A DNA stretch of 56,065 nucleotides. Source: Verrucomicrobiales bacterium. GTDB taxonomy: Bacteria; Verrucomicrobiota; Verrucomicrobiia; Limisphaerales; UBA11320. Shown here piece by piece: positions 40,191-49,145 of this stretch; within the stretch, counting starts at the first letter, position 1; every line of letters starts with the position of its first letter. Both the position numbers and the translations under genes were made by a program. The stretch spans positions 1 through 56,065 of the forward strand of contig JAEUHE010000124.1 in assembly GCA_016793885.1 (NCBI GenBank), in the 5' to 3' direction. Below the pieces are notes generated by a model. That model did not search any database. It had not been told where the DNA came from and saw nothing but the letters and a program-made list of their open reading frames with translations.

Positions 40191-42065
40191 TCACCACGCA
40201 ATTCCGTAGTCCTCGCCATGATTGCTCGCCCCGCCCCAAAAAGTATTGTGCCGCTGATCGAAGAAGATCGCGGTGATCGGACCCGAGGACTTCCGCTGAA
40301 AGTCGAGCCGATACCCCATCTGAAGGAGCTCCCGGCGCACCCAGGAAGGCACCTCTTCGTTGACCGTCATCCGTCCGGGTTCCGAAGGATGCTGGTCAAA
40401 CGATGCCCGCATTTGATAACTGTTCATGTTCGCCGCCTCGCAGGCCTCCTGTACATTCATTCCAAACTCAGTCATGTTCAGAAAGAACTGAAGCAGATTT
40501 TGGTCCTGGGTGTCGCCGCCTTGCACCGAGAAGCAAAGAAAAGGCCGGCCATTGGTGAGCGCCAACGAAGGGGTGAGTGTCACCCGCGGCTGCTTTCCGG
40601 GAGCGACGACATTGAACGGGTTCTCCTCGGGATCCAGAACGAAGCTCTGCATCCTCTGGCTCATCGCGATTCCCGTTCTTCCCGCAATGCACGCCGGCAT
40701 CCAGCCTCCGCTGGGCGTGACCGAAACCGCCCACCCCGAGGCATCAGCCGCCTGAATGGAGGTGGTTCCCATCTGGAACACCGACTCGATGCTGGCTGGG
40801 ACGGAAGCCACCCCATTCGTCAGCTTTCGTTGCCCCCTGAATCGATGCCAATTGGTGAGCAGATGGCTGTAGGGGTTGGTCTCGTTCTGAAAGGGATAGG
40901 GATCCCCCGGAAAGATCTCCTTGGGGTTCCGCTGCCAATCGATCGTGGCCCGCCTCCGATCGGCATACCCCTTCGAAAGCAGCCCGGCGATCGGTTCCGC
41001 AGGAGGGGTCAGGGGATCTCCGTAATAGAAGTCTCGATCGGTGAACGCCAGGTTCATGGATTGGTAGAGCGCATGCAGATAACGAGCGCTGTTGTAGCCC
41101 ATGCTTCGCAGGTCAAGAGCTTCGAGCAAATTCAGGGCCTGCAGCATGGCCGGTCCCTGGGTCCAATGGGTGAGTTTGTAGACCTCGATTCCCTTGTAGG
41201 TGGTAACCACCGGCGGTTCGGTTCTCGCCTTCCAGCCGGCGAGATCCTGGACGGTGTGCAAGCCTCCCTGCTCTTGCGATCCGCGGCAGAACTCCTGGGC
41301 AATGTCCCCTCGGTAAAACCGATCGTACGCGGCATAGATCGCTTCCCTCCTATTCTTGCCCGAAGCCAGAGCCTCCGACTCCGCTGCAACCAGTTTCTCC
41401 AGCGTCGCTTTCAGATCCAGCTGGCGAAAAAGTTCTCCTGGCTCCGGCGCCTCATGCTCCTGGCCCAGGTGTGGAAGCAGGACTTTTCGCGAGTAAGGCC
41501 ATTGTTTGATCTTGGCCTTGCCGTTCTCGATCTTGCGGACCAGTTCCGCCTCGATAGGGTACCCGTCAGCCATCTGGATGGCTGGGCCCAGCACCTTTTT
41601 GAGGGACAGAGTTCCGAATTCCGCCAACATCAGCATCAGCCCCCCGGGATTGCCGGGCGTCACCGCCGCCAACGGTCCTTCACTCGGAGGGTAGAGCAGG
41701 CCCTTGCTTCGGAAGAACTCGGGGGTTGCGCCCGTTGGAGCCACGCCGAGCCCGTTGACGCCGATCACCTTTTTCGTGCGCGGATCGTAGATCAAAGCCT
41801 GGGTTTCCCCTCCCCAGCTCACATCGTCATACATGGTGCAGACGACCGCGAGCATGGCACAGGCCGCATCGATGGCATTTCCCCCATTCTGAAACATGAG
41901 AGCCCCAGCCGTCGCCCCGGCCGGCTTTCCGGTAATCGCCATCCAATGGCGTCCGTGCAAGATCGGTTTGTCGGTCATCGACTGAAGGTAGGGAGGAGCC
42001 GCTTGGACGCAGACAGCGATGCATCCCAATCCTAAAATCGCGGAGACCACCGAGGAGGCTTTCAT
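40191..42065 (-). CDS. ggt: Gamma-glutamyltransferase
   Basis: A periplasmic Ntn-hydrolase that cleaves gamma-glutamyl bonds of glutathione and similar compounds, after autoprocessing at a Thr that becomes the nucleophile. From ATG 42065 it has about 624 residues with a signal peptide (SAILGLGCIAVCVQA). The conserved N-terminal region includes MFQNGGNAIDAACAMLAVVC. The processing site reads GTTSIQAADASGWAVSVT, with the second Thr as likely nucleophile (canonical TTHFSVVD). Downstream PRVTLTPSLAL and GGDTQDQNLLQFFLNM match the small subunit. The usual GSGGP-like loop is altered. The gene heads a run of four same-strand genes. Confidence 0.88.
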   Translation of the reverse strand: MKASSVVSAILGLGCIAVCVQAAPPYLQSMTDKPILHGRHWMAITGKPAGATAGALMFQNGGNAIDAACAMLAVVCTMYDDVSWGGETQALIYDPRTKKVIGVNGLGVAPTGATPEFFRSKGLLYPPSEGPLAAVTPGNPGGLMLMLAEFGTLSLKKVLGPAIQMADGYPIEAELVRKIENGKAKIKQWPYSRKVLLPHLGQEHEAPEPGELFRQLDLKATLEKLVAAESEALASGKNRREAIYAAYDRFYRGDIAQEFCRGSQEQGGLHTVQDLAGWKARTEPPVVTTYKGIEVYKLTHWTQGPAMLQALNLLEALDLRSMGYNSARYLHALYQSMNLAFTDRDFYYGDPLTPPAEPIAGLLSKGYADRRRATIDWQRNPKEIFPGDPYPFQNETNPYSHLLTNWHRFRGQRKLTNGVASVPASIESVFQMGTTSIQAADASGWAVSVTPSGGWMPACIAGRTGIAMSQRMQSFVLDPEENPFNVVAPGKQPRVTLTPSLALTNGRPFLCFSVQGGDTQDQNLLQFFLNMTEFGMNVQEACEAANMNSYQMRASFDQHPSEPGRMTVNEEVPSWVRRELLQMGYRLDFQRKSSGPITAIFFDQRHNTFWGGASNHGEDYGIAW

Positions 42066-42390
42066 GAGTCCGAACCTACCAGGGAGTTTCGCCTTGGGAA
42101 CCACTTTTATTCGATGAGTTAGGGTTGTCGAAGGGAATCGTCCAGGGACGGACGACGCTACAAGGGGACGGGCTTACTATTACGATTACGATTACGAGCG
42201 GACGGGAACACGCCGAGCGCTAGTCAACACTCGTCACTCATCACTCATCACTCATCACTCATCACTCATCACTGTCTCCTTAGGTTGACGATTCTGCTCG
42301 AGGAGTTCAGGATACATCCGATCCTTTCCAAAATGACCTGAATAAAGTTAACCAGAGAATGGTCATCGGAGTTACATTGGATTTCGCTCT
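42066..42390. other. Divergent intergenic region with simple repeats
   Basis: The 325 bp between ggt and the DUF1553 gene has no gene. It contains an ATTACG-type hexamer tract near 42178-42197 and a heptamer tract at 42228-42273. A TTGACG at 42284-42289 may be a -35 element for the plus-strand gene, but no good -10 is visible at the right distance. Confidence 0.5.
42228..42273. repeat. Heptamer tandem repeat, CACTCAT x5
   Basis: One CACTCGT unit (42228-42234) is followed by five perfect CACTCAT units (42235-42269) and a partial CACT. This is a short-sequence tandem repeat of the 7-nt class. A related CACTCGT tract is at 25329-25349. Confidence 0.9.
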
Positions 42391-44973
42391 ATGAGCTTTA
42401 TGCGCAGCATACGCAGCCGCAAGGCCCGACAAACCCTCGAGTCGAGAGCATGGCGGCGCTCCGCAGCCAGGATTTGGACGGGACTGCTCTTGCTTTGGGC
42501 CGCCCAACCCAGCCACGCGGCGCCCTCCCCAGCCGCCGGGTCGCATTGGTCCTTCGCCCCGGTCCGGCAGCCGGCCCTCCCGGCACAACTGGATCCGAGC
42601 CACACGGACATTGACCGATTTATCGTCGCGGCGCTCCAAAAGCGTGGACTCACCCTAGCCGGCTCGCTTCCACGCTGGCAGTGGATTCGACGCGCCACCT
42701 TCGACCTAACCGGCCTTCCCCCGACCTGGGAGGAGGTCCAAGCCTTTGTCGAGGACAACTCCCCCCAGGCCAAAGAGAAGGTGCTGGACCGATTGCTTGC
42801 CTCGCCACGCTACGGCGAGCGCTGGGGAAGACACTGGTTGGACCTGGCTCGCTACGCGGACACCCTGGGTGGCAGTGCCATCGGTTTCACGCGCTTCCCG
42901 TTCTCATACACCTACCGCGATTACGTGATTCGCTCCTTCAACGTCGATACCCCTTACGACCGCTTTCTAACGGAGCAGATCGCCGCCGACCAGATGGGAC
43001 TCCCCGAGAATGACCCCGCCCTCGCCGGACTGGGATTCCTGACAGTAGGGATGCAGTATCGCAACCGACACGACGTCATTGACGACCAGATCGACGTCAT
43101 CTCACGCGGCCTGATGGGGCTGACGGTGGCCTGCGCTCGCTGCCATGATCACAAGTACGATCCCATCCCCACCAAGGATTACTACTCCCTCTACGCCGCG
43201 CTCGCACCCAGCCGTTCTCCGGAACTTCTCCCGCTGTTGGGCAAAACTGAGGAGACGGATGCTTACCGCGACTACCAGCGCGAACTGGGACGCCTGCAAA
43301 CTCGGCATGACGAAATGGCCGCGGAACAGAATGAAGTCATGCGAGCCCGACTGCGCATGCAAGTGGGGCTCTACCTGCGTGAGCTCGCCAAGGGGGTCCC
43401 GGAACAGGATCTCTCCACCGCGTTCCTGTCCTACCGAACCGACGACATCCGACCGTTGGTGCTCAACCGTTGGCGTGAGTATCTCGCGAAAATGCCAGAG
43501 CAGGAACCAGTCTTCGGCCCGTGGGTGAAACTGGCTAGACTCCCGGCAGCAGGTTTCGCGGAGTCCTGCACCAACCTGGTCAAGACCCTGGAGAAGGAGA
43601 ACGGAGATCCAGCCAAATTCAAAGACCTGCACCGCTTGACCGCCGAAGCGCCCACCTGGAATCCACTCATCCTAAAAGCGCTGGCCAGCAAGGCCCCAAG
43701 GACCATGATCGAGGTGGCCGATGTCTACGGGGAGGTCTTCTCCAGCGCGCATCAAGGGTGGTTGAAGGCTCTGCACACGGCTTCCGCCGAAGCCGCACCC
43801 GGAGCGGAAATCATCCCCGACGAGGACCCCCGTCAGCTTGAGATCAATAGTCCGGTGACACGGCAACTCCGCCGCCATCTCTACGGCAGTTCCAGCCCCA
43901 CCTCCGTACCCGATCCGATCGCCCTCACTTTGTTGAACCGCACAGTGAATGATAACCTCGCCGGTCGTCGAGGTTCCATCCATGAGCTTCATTTGAACGC
44001 CGCTGGCTCACCACCTCGAGCCATGTCACTGGAGGAGAGTCCCACACCAGAGACCTATCATGTGCTCCAGCGCGGCAATCCACTAGCGCGCGGTACGGTG
44101 GTCGCGCCCGGATTCCTCTCTGTGATTTCCCCGACCAATGCAGGGCTCTGGCCGGATCGAAATCGCCGGCTGGCGCTTGCTCGCGCGGTGGTTTCGCCAA
44201 ACAATCCGCTCACCCGTCGAGTGCTCGTCAATTGGGTATGGCAACACCACTTCGGACAGGGATTGGTAAAAACCCCGGACGACTGGGGCACAAGAGGCAA
44301 CCGTCCTACTCATCCAGAGCTATTGGATTATCTCGCCTCCACTTTTGCGGAGGAAGGTTGGTCGATCAAACAGCTCCATCGACGCATCATGCTTTCGGCC
44401 GTCTATGGCCAACGCGCCGCAGAGAATGAGCAAGCCAGGAATATCGACCCTGAAAACGAGCTGTTGTGGCGGATGCCAAGCCGCCGGTTGGAGCTCGAGG
44501 CGATGCTCGATTCCATGCTGGCGACCTCCGGAGAGCTGGACCTCACCATCGGCGGCCGGCCATTCGACCGCCAAAACCAGCCCAAGGTGCATCGACGTAG
44601 CGTTTACGCCTTCGTCAACCGTGACATCGTTTCAAACCTCTCCAGCACCTTCGACGCCGCCAACCCCAGCGCCTGCACCGCCCGTCGCCCCGACACCACC
44701 GTCCCTCAGCAAGCATTGTTCGCGCTGAACTCCGAGTTCATTCAAGACCGTGCCATAGCGTTGGCCGCCCAGGTGGCGGCGAGCGCAGGAGACGACGAGG
44801 CGCGTCGCGTTCGCGAGCTGTACCGTCGGATCTTCTCACGAGAGCCCAATCCCGCCGAAGAGGATCGCATGCTACGCTTCGTCCGCTCCGCCGCCGAACC
44901 CTCCTCGACGGCAGCCTGGCAACAGGTCGCCCACACCCTCCTTGCCGCCAACGAATTTTCCTTCGTCGACTAA
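42391..44973 (+). CDS. DUF1549/DUF1553 haem-motif protein
   Basis: An 860-residue secreted protein of the planctomycete-cytochrome-associated family. After an export signal come DUF1549 (TDIDRFIVAALQKRGL, RRATFDLTGLPPTWEEV, YGERWGRHWLDLARYADT) with the haem-type motif CARCHDHKYDPI, a helical linker, and DUF1553 (VLVNWVWQHHFGQGLVKTPD, NRPTHPELLDYLA). The N-terminal PSCyt1 cytochrome domain seen in many relatives is missing. The family is invariably paired with DUF1501, and the pair is presumed to act in periplasmic polysaccharide or sugar oxidation. The biochemical function is unproven. It ends 20 bp before the DUF1501 gene. Confidence 0.9.
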   Translation: MSFMRSIRSRKARQTLESRAWRRSAARIWTGLLLLWAAQPSHAAPSPAAGSHWSFAPVRQPALPAQLDPSHTDIDRFIVAALQKRGLTLAGSLPRWQWIRRATFDLTGLPPTWEEVQAFVEDNSPQAKEKVLDRLLASPRYGERWGRHWLDLARYADTLGGSAIGFTRFPFSYTYRDYVIRSFNVDTPYDRFLTEQIAADQMGLPENDPALAGLGFLTVGMQYRNRHDVIDDQIDVISRGLMGLTVACARCHDHKYDPIPTKDYYSLYAALAPSRSPELLPLLGKTEETDAYRDYQRELGRLQTRHDEMAAEQNEVMRARLRMQVGLYLRELAKGVPEQDLSTAFLSYRTDDIRPLVLNRWREYLAKMPEQEPVFGPWVKLARLPAAGFAESCTNLVKTLEKENGDPAKFKDLHRLTAEAPTWNPLILKALASKAPRTMIEVADVYGEVFSSAHQGWLKALHTASAEAAPGAEIIPDEDPRQLEINSPVTRQLRRHLYGSSSPTSVPDPIALTLLNRTVNDNLAGRRGSIHELHLNAAGSPPRAMSLEESPTPETYHVLQRGNPLARGTVVAPGFLSVISPTNAGLWPDRNRRLALARAVVSPNNPLTRRVLVNWVWQHHFGQGLVKTPDDWGTRGNRPTHPELLDYLASTFAEEGWSIKQLHRRIMLSAVYGQRAAENEQARNIDPENELLWRMPSRRLELEAMLDSMLATSGELDLTIGGRPFDRQNQPKVHRRSVYAFVNRDIVSNLSSTFDAANPSACTARRPDTTVPQQALFALNSEFIQDRAIALAAQVAASAGDDEARRVRELYRRIFSREPNPAEEDRMLRFVRSAAEPSSTAAWQQVAHTLLAANEFSFVD

Positions 44974-44993
44974 GACTCAGCTCCTCCCCTTCT

Positions 44994-46385
44994 ATGCACA
45001 CCTGGCTTACTTCCTCGCGACGGGACTTTCTCAAACGGTGCGGGATGGGCTTCGGATCGCTCGCGCTCGCCGATTTGCTCAGCTCCCGGGCACAGGCCGC
45101 CGAGGTGACGTCGCATTTTGCGCCCCGAGCCAAAAGCGTGATTCATGTGTTTCTCAACGGAGGCATGTCTCAGGTCGACACGTTCGACCCCAAGCCGGAG
45201 TTGACCAAGCGCGGTGGCCAGATGCTGCCCTTTGAGAATCTGCAAACCGAACGAAAGACCGGCGTCGCCTTGCCATCTCCCTTCACGTTCCGAAATCACG
45301 GGCAGAGCGGCATTCCCATCAGCGACCTGTGGCCAAACCTTTCCCGGTGCGCCGATGAACTGGCCGTGATCCGGTCGATGCACGTGGAACTCCCCAGCCA
45401 CGAGCTGTCGCTCATGCTCATGAACACCGGCGATCAAAGGCAGGTCCGTCCGAGCCTCGGATCCTGGCTCACCTGGGGCATGGGATCGGAGAACCAGAAC
45501 CTGCCAGGGTTTGTCGCCCTGTGCCCGGGTGGCATGCCGGTCGGGGGCGCGGGGAATTGGAGGTCCGCCTTCCTGCCCGGAGCCTACCAGGGAACCCATA
45601 TCGACACTTCCCAGGCCGACCCCAAGAAGCTCATCGAGCATATCCGAAACACGCGGGTAACCGCTCAGGCCCAGAAAGCTCAGTTTGAACTTCTCCGGGA
45701 GCTGAATGCGGACCATCTGGCATCACGTCCGGGAGAAACCGCGCTGGAGTCGCGCATCCGATCCTTCGAACTCGCCTACCGTATGCAGATGGAAGCGACC
45801 GACGCGTTCGACATCGATCAAGAGCCCGAGCACATTCGAAAAGCCTACGGTGAAGGACCCCAGAACCGTCAGCTGCTCATGGCTCGGAGGTTGGTCGAGC
45901 GAGGGGTTCGCTTCGTGCAAACCTGGCATGGGAACCTTCAGCCCTGGGACAGCCATTCCAACATTCGGGAGGAGCACCGGAAAGTTGCCAACGAGTGCGA
46001 TCAGGGTTTGGCGGCGCTCATCATGGATCTGAAGCAGCGCGGACTGCTCGAATCGACTCTCATCCTCTGCAGCGGGGAGTTTGGACGCACACCCTCCGTG
46101 GAGATGGGACAGAACGGCTCCGGGGCCGCACAAGGCCGCGACCACAACCACTGGGGGTTCTCCCTGTGGCTGGCAGGTGGCGGTGTTAAGGGCGGCACGA
46201 TCTATGGCGCTACCGATGAGTTTGGCTTTCGGGCCGTCGACAAACCGGTGTCCGTGCACGACCTACACGCCACCATGCTGCGACTCCTGGGATTCGATCA
46301 TGAGCGCCTGACCTTCCGCTACGCCGGCCGGGACTTCCGCCTGACCGACGTCTACGGAAACGTAGTCCACGACATCATTGCCTAG
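44994..46385 (+). CDS. DUF1501 protein, Tat-exported
   Basis: A 463-residue protein with a twin-arginine signal (SRRDFLKRCGMGFGSLALAD). The DUF1501 body follows: VIHVFLNGGMSQVDTFDPKP, GNLQPWDSHSNI, LILCSGEFGRTPSVE, GRDHNHWGFSLWLAGGG. The fold is alkaline-phosphatase/sulfatase-like, with His and Asp residues suited to metal binding. It is the standard partner of DUF1553, and the two are co-transcribed here. The substrate is unknown. The stop codon TAG (46383-46385) lies inside the left arm of a 12-bp inverted repeat. Confidence 0.9.
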   Translation: MHTWLTSSRRDFLKRCGMGFGSLALADLLSSRAQAAEVTSHFAPRAKSVIHVFLNGGMSQVDTFDPKPELTKRGGQMLPFENLQTERKTGVALPSPFTFRNHGQSGIPISDLWPNLSRCADELAVIRSMHVELPSHELSLMLMNTGDQRQVRPSLGSWLTWGMGSENQNLPGFVALCPGGMPVGGAGNWRSAFLPGAYQGTHIDTSQADPKKLIEHIRNTRVTAQAQKAQFELLRELNADHLASRPGETALESRIRSFELAYRMQMEATDAFDIDQEPEHIRKAYGEGPQNRQLLMARRLVERGVRFVQTWHGNLQPWDSHSNIREEHRKVANECDQGLAALIMDLKQRGLLESTLILCSGEFGRTPSVEMGQNGSGAAQGRDHNHWGFSLWLAGGGVKGGTIYGATDEFGFRAVDKPVSVHDLHATMLRLLGFDHERLTFRYAGRDFRLTDVYGNVVHDIIA

Positions 46386-46466
46386 CAGCAAACCCCGCCG
46401 GCGCGAAGGCACGACTGTTGTTAGCTGTGGAAACTGTGGGATCGCGTCAGCGGCGTTTGCTGCTAG
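46382..46466 (+). other. 12-bp inverted repeat at the DUF1501 stop
   Basis: CTAGCAGCAAAC (46382-46393) and GTTTGCTGCTAG (46455-46466) are perfect complements 61 nt apart, with further GC pairing just inside. The left arm contains the stop codon. It may be a 3'-end stabilising structure or a recombination scar. Confidence 0.5.
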
Positions 46467-46818
46467 AAGGCACTGCGTGCGAGAAGATAGATGTCTTTTG
46501 ATATTCAAGGGGTTCGTAAATAAGTTTCTGGAGAGGGGCACCTCCGAAAAATGGACGTGAATGGAGGCCATGAACCTGGTGGCAGGGGAGCGAGCGGGGC
46601 AGCTCTATGGACTGCGGTGGCACGACACCGCTTTTCCTTCGCCCGAGTTCAGTCCCTCTAACGGGGGCGTTCACAAGAGGCACACCAGCAGCCACTCCGC
46701 CACGCGCAGGAAAGCTCAGGACATGTCTCCGAAGTCCACAGCGCCTGGTTCTTTCGCTTGCGATTGCAAAGCTCCGGACACCGAAGCGAGCGACCGGTTC
46801 ATGGAAGGTCGACCGAAT
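46386..46818. other. Convergent gap, about 430 bp, no sure gene
   Basis: This lies between the DUF1501 gene and ATPase C. It holds the 12-bp inverted repeat and a hairpin GCGGTG (46614-46619) with CACCGC (46626-46631) followed by TTTTCCTTC, which may be a terminator or a dispersed palindrome. A minus-strand open frame (46821-46447, 124 codons) begins in an ATGA overlap with ATPase C but is Arg/Ser/Pro-rich and unrecognised, so I do not call it a gene with confidence. Confidence 0.5.
46614..46635 (+). terminator. Hairpin with T-run after DUF1501
   Basis: GCGGTG (46614-46619) pairs with CACCGC (46626-46631) around GCACGA and is followed by TTTT. It is about 230 bp past the DUF1501 stop, far for a terminator. 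Confidence 0.35.
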
Positions 46819-49142
46819 CATGGTTCGGTCGCCCGATCCAATATGCTCACCCTTCCCTCTTCATCCAAGTCGAGGTGCAGCGTGCGGTTGCGGGCCTTGG
46901 GCCAAGCCATCCGCCACTCAGCTAGGCGCACGGCCACCTGACTTTCGATGACGCGCTGCAGGGGGCGAGCTCCGAAACGGTGATCGTAACCATCGCGAGC
47001 CAGCGAGCTGACGACACGATCAGACCAAGTGACCTTCAGGTTCGCTGCCGCCAAGCCCTCGCGGGCTGCCAACTCAGAAAGTTCCTTCCGCGCGATCTGC
47101 TTCACATCCTCGGCACCGAGCGCCTTAAAAGTAATCACCTCATCCAGACGATTGAAGAACTCCGGGCGAAAGAACTTCGTGACTTCGGCCTCCTGGCCAA
47201 CCTCGGTGCCAATGCCAAAGCCGGCGCTATCGCGTGTCGATGCACCGAGATTGGATGTCATGACGACAATGGCGCTGCGAAACCAGGTGATGCGTCCGAA
47301 GCGGTCGGTGAGCCTACCCTCGTCCATGAGGCCCAGCATAATGTCAAAAATCTCCGGAGCGGCTTTTTCGAGCTCGTCGAACAGGACGACACAGAAAGGC
47401 TGGCGGCGAACCGATTCGATCCATGACGCAGGTCGGCCATTCTCGCCTTGAAGAAACCGCTGAGCCGATCCCCACCCTGAATACTCACTCATATCCAAGC
47501 GAACGAGTCGATCCTTCGCGCCATTGGAACCGAAACAAAACTCGACGAGCGCCTTCGCCAACGCAGTTTTTCCCACGCCCGTAGGCCCGCAGAACAGCAG
47601 CACGCCCAAGGGCCGGGACGGATCAGTCAGTCCGGTCTTGATCGAAACGAGCAGCCGGGATCCAGCAGTAACCGCATCGGGCTGACCGACAATCTCGGCG
47701 ACGAGTCGGTTTCTCACCTGCTCAATAGGCAGCAGCGACTCGTCGCGTAAGAAGACTTCCGGCAGACCTGTAAGCTGGGCGAACTGCGCGATAACGTCGC
47801 CAGCAGTGACCGTTTTGCGGCTTGGGGCGCCCGTGGGAGGAGCCTGGATTAGCCTTCGGAGGAAATTGGCAGCGTGCCCGGGGAAAGCCGTGTAAGGTTG
47901 ATAGCGCTTAAACAGACGGAACACCAGTGCCGGAACGCCCACTTCAAGGTCGAGTTGCGCCGTGGCAGCCTGAGTGGAAGCTACTCGTTGAAGCACCAGC
48001 TCCGCAGTCGACTCGTCGAATAAGGGGACTGGCACAATCTGGAAGACATCGAGCAATCCGGGAAGCAATCGACGACACGCCAACACCTCCTCCGGGGTCG
48101 CTTCCGCAACCATGCGCAACTCGCCACGCTCTAGATAGGGGAGCAGGAAGGCCGCCACGCTGTCGCCTGCGCCTTGGCCGCCAACTTGTAGGAGCTCGAG
48201 CAGGCTCTCAGCGCAGAAAATTCCATCAATCTCTTTCAACTGGGCGATCAACGCTTCGCATCGTTCCTCCCATTCACCCAGAAAACGCATTCCCGAGATC
48301 AAACGGCCACCGCTCCCTCTCCAGCAGCGCAACGAAGCCTCCCCTGCATCTGAGTAACTCTGATCCTTGCCGGATTCCGTGGGCGAGGAAGCTCGCTCCA
48401 TTCGCGTCATGCGCTTCGCCGAATCCAGTAGGAGTGTGGTTTTACCCACGCCGCATTCGCCGACCAGCAGAACGTTGGCTTTCTCCTTCCCCAACTTGCG
48501 GGCGACCACTTCCGACAGCTGCTCACGACCGTAAGCCGCCGATGCATGCCGTTTGCGACCAACGTCGTACAGGAGCGGGTCGGCTACTGTAAACAGTAAC
48601 TTTAGCTCAGGCCTATCCACAGGCATGACGCGGCGAACCCTTTCCCCAAGGCTTGGGATAGGCAGCGTCTCTAGCCGACAGCGGGCCGACGGAAAACTGG
48701 AGGCCAGTTGCTCAGGGGTGACATCCCGGAGAGATTCTTTGACGTAATGAGCGACCAAGTTCGGGAGAGCCGAATGATCCTGATAGTTGAACTGCGCCGG
48801 AAGGTGCGGAACAACACAAAGAAGCAGCCCGTTGTCCTGCTTACCCGTCACGCAGGGAACCCGCAGGAACAGGGTTTCCGGGCAGGGTATGATCCTGGCG
48901 CCATGGCGATACTGAGGTCGGACCTCAACTTTCACTTCGATCAGGACCGCCTCACGCACTTCTGAATCAACCGCCCAAGGCTCGTGGTCCACACGCCAGT
49001 CCAATAATTCCTTAAGCTGAAGCACCGCTTCCTCAGGGGTCGAACCGTTAGCCGCAGCGCCCTCCAGGTCCCCAACCAGTGAGGCCGTGAACCAACCTGA
49101 GGCATCCTGCCAGGTCAAAATGGGGTAATGGTGGCTGCCCAT
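46818..49142 (-). CDS. Clp-like double AAA+ ATPase C with HicB-like N-terminus
   Basis: A 774-residue protein, third in the ATPase operon. Residues 5-48 (ILTWQDASGWFTASLVGDLE then NGSTPEEAVLQLKELLDW) resemble a HicB/UPF0150 domain. D1 has Walker A GECGVGKTT (about 228-236), but the Walker B is FCAES (Asp lost) and the Arg finger is absent. D2 has GPTGVGKT (519-526), VVLFDE (585-590), Arg finger RPEFFNR (659-665) and sensor-2 GARPLQR (724-730), so it should hydrolyse ATP. The D2 pore loop GYVG is missing. AGF (640-642) sits at the ClpP-loop position. There is no ClpB middle domain and no Clp_N repeat. It starts 3 nt after ATPase B stops and ends shortly after the D2 small domain, without the release-factor-like tail of A and B. 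Confidence 0.88.
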   Translation of the reverse strand: MGSHHYPILTWQDASGWFTASLVGDLEGAAANGSTPEEAVLQLKELLDWRVDHEPWAVDSEVREAVLIEVKVEVRPQYRHGARIIPCPETLFLRVPCVTGKQDNGLLLCVVPHLPAQFNYQDHSALPNLVAHYVKESLRDVTPEQLASSFPSARCRLETLPIPSLGERVRRVMPVDRPELKLLFTVADPLLYDVGRKRHASAAYGREQLSEVVARKLGKEKANVLLVGECGVGKTTLLLDSAKRMTRMERASSPTESGKDQSYSDAGEASLRCWRGSGGRLISGMRFLGEWEERCEALIAQLKEIDGIFCAESLLELLQVGGQGAGDSVAAFLLPYLERGELRMVAEATPEEVLACRRLLPGLLDVFQIVPVPLFDESTAELVLQRVASTQAATAQLDLEVGVPALVFRLFKRYQPYTAFPGHAANFLRRLIQAPPTGAPSRKTVTAGDVIAQFAQLTGLPEVFLRDESLLPIEQVRNRLVAEIVGQPDAVTAGSRLLVSIKTGLTDPSRPLGVLLFCGPTGVGKTALAKALVEFCFGSNGAKDRLVRLDMSEYSGWGSAQRFLQGENGRPASWIESVRRQPFCVVLFDELEKAAPEIFDIMLGLMDEGRLTDRFGRITWFRSAIVVMTSNLGASTRDSAGFGIGTEVGQEAEVTKFFRPEFFNRLDEVITFKALGAEDVKQIARKELSELAAREGLAAANLKVTWSDRVVSSLARDGYDHRFGARPLQRVIESQVAVRLAEWRMAWPKARNRTLHLDLDEEGRVSILDRATEP

Positions 49143-49145
49143 AGA

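Noticed and set aside
40158-42035. 625-codon plus-strand frame opposite ggt
   Set aside because: It is His/Arg-rich antisense of gamma-glutamyltransferase and has no domain of its own.
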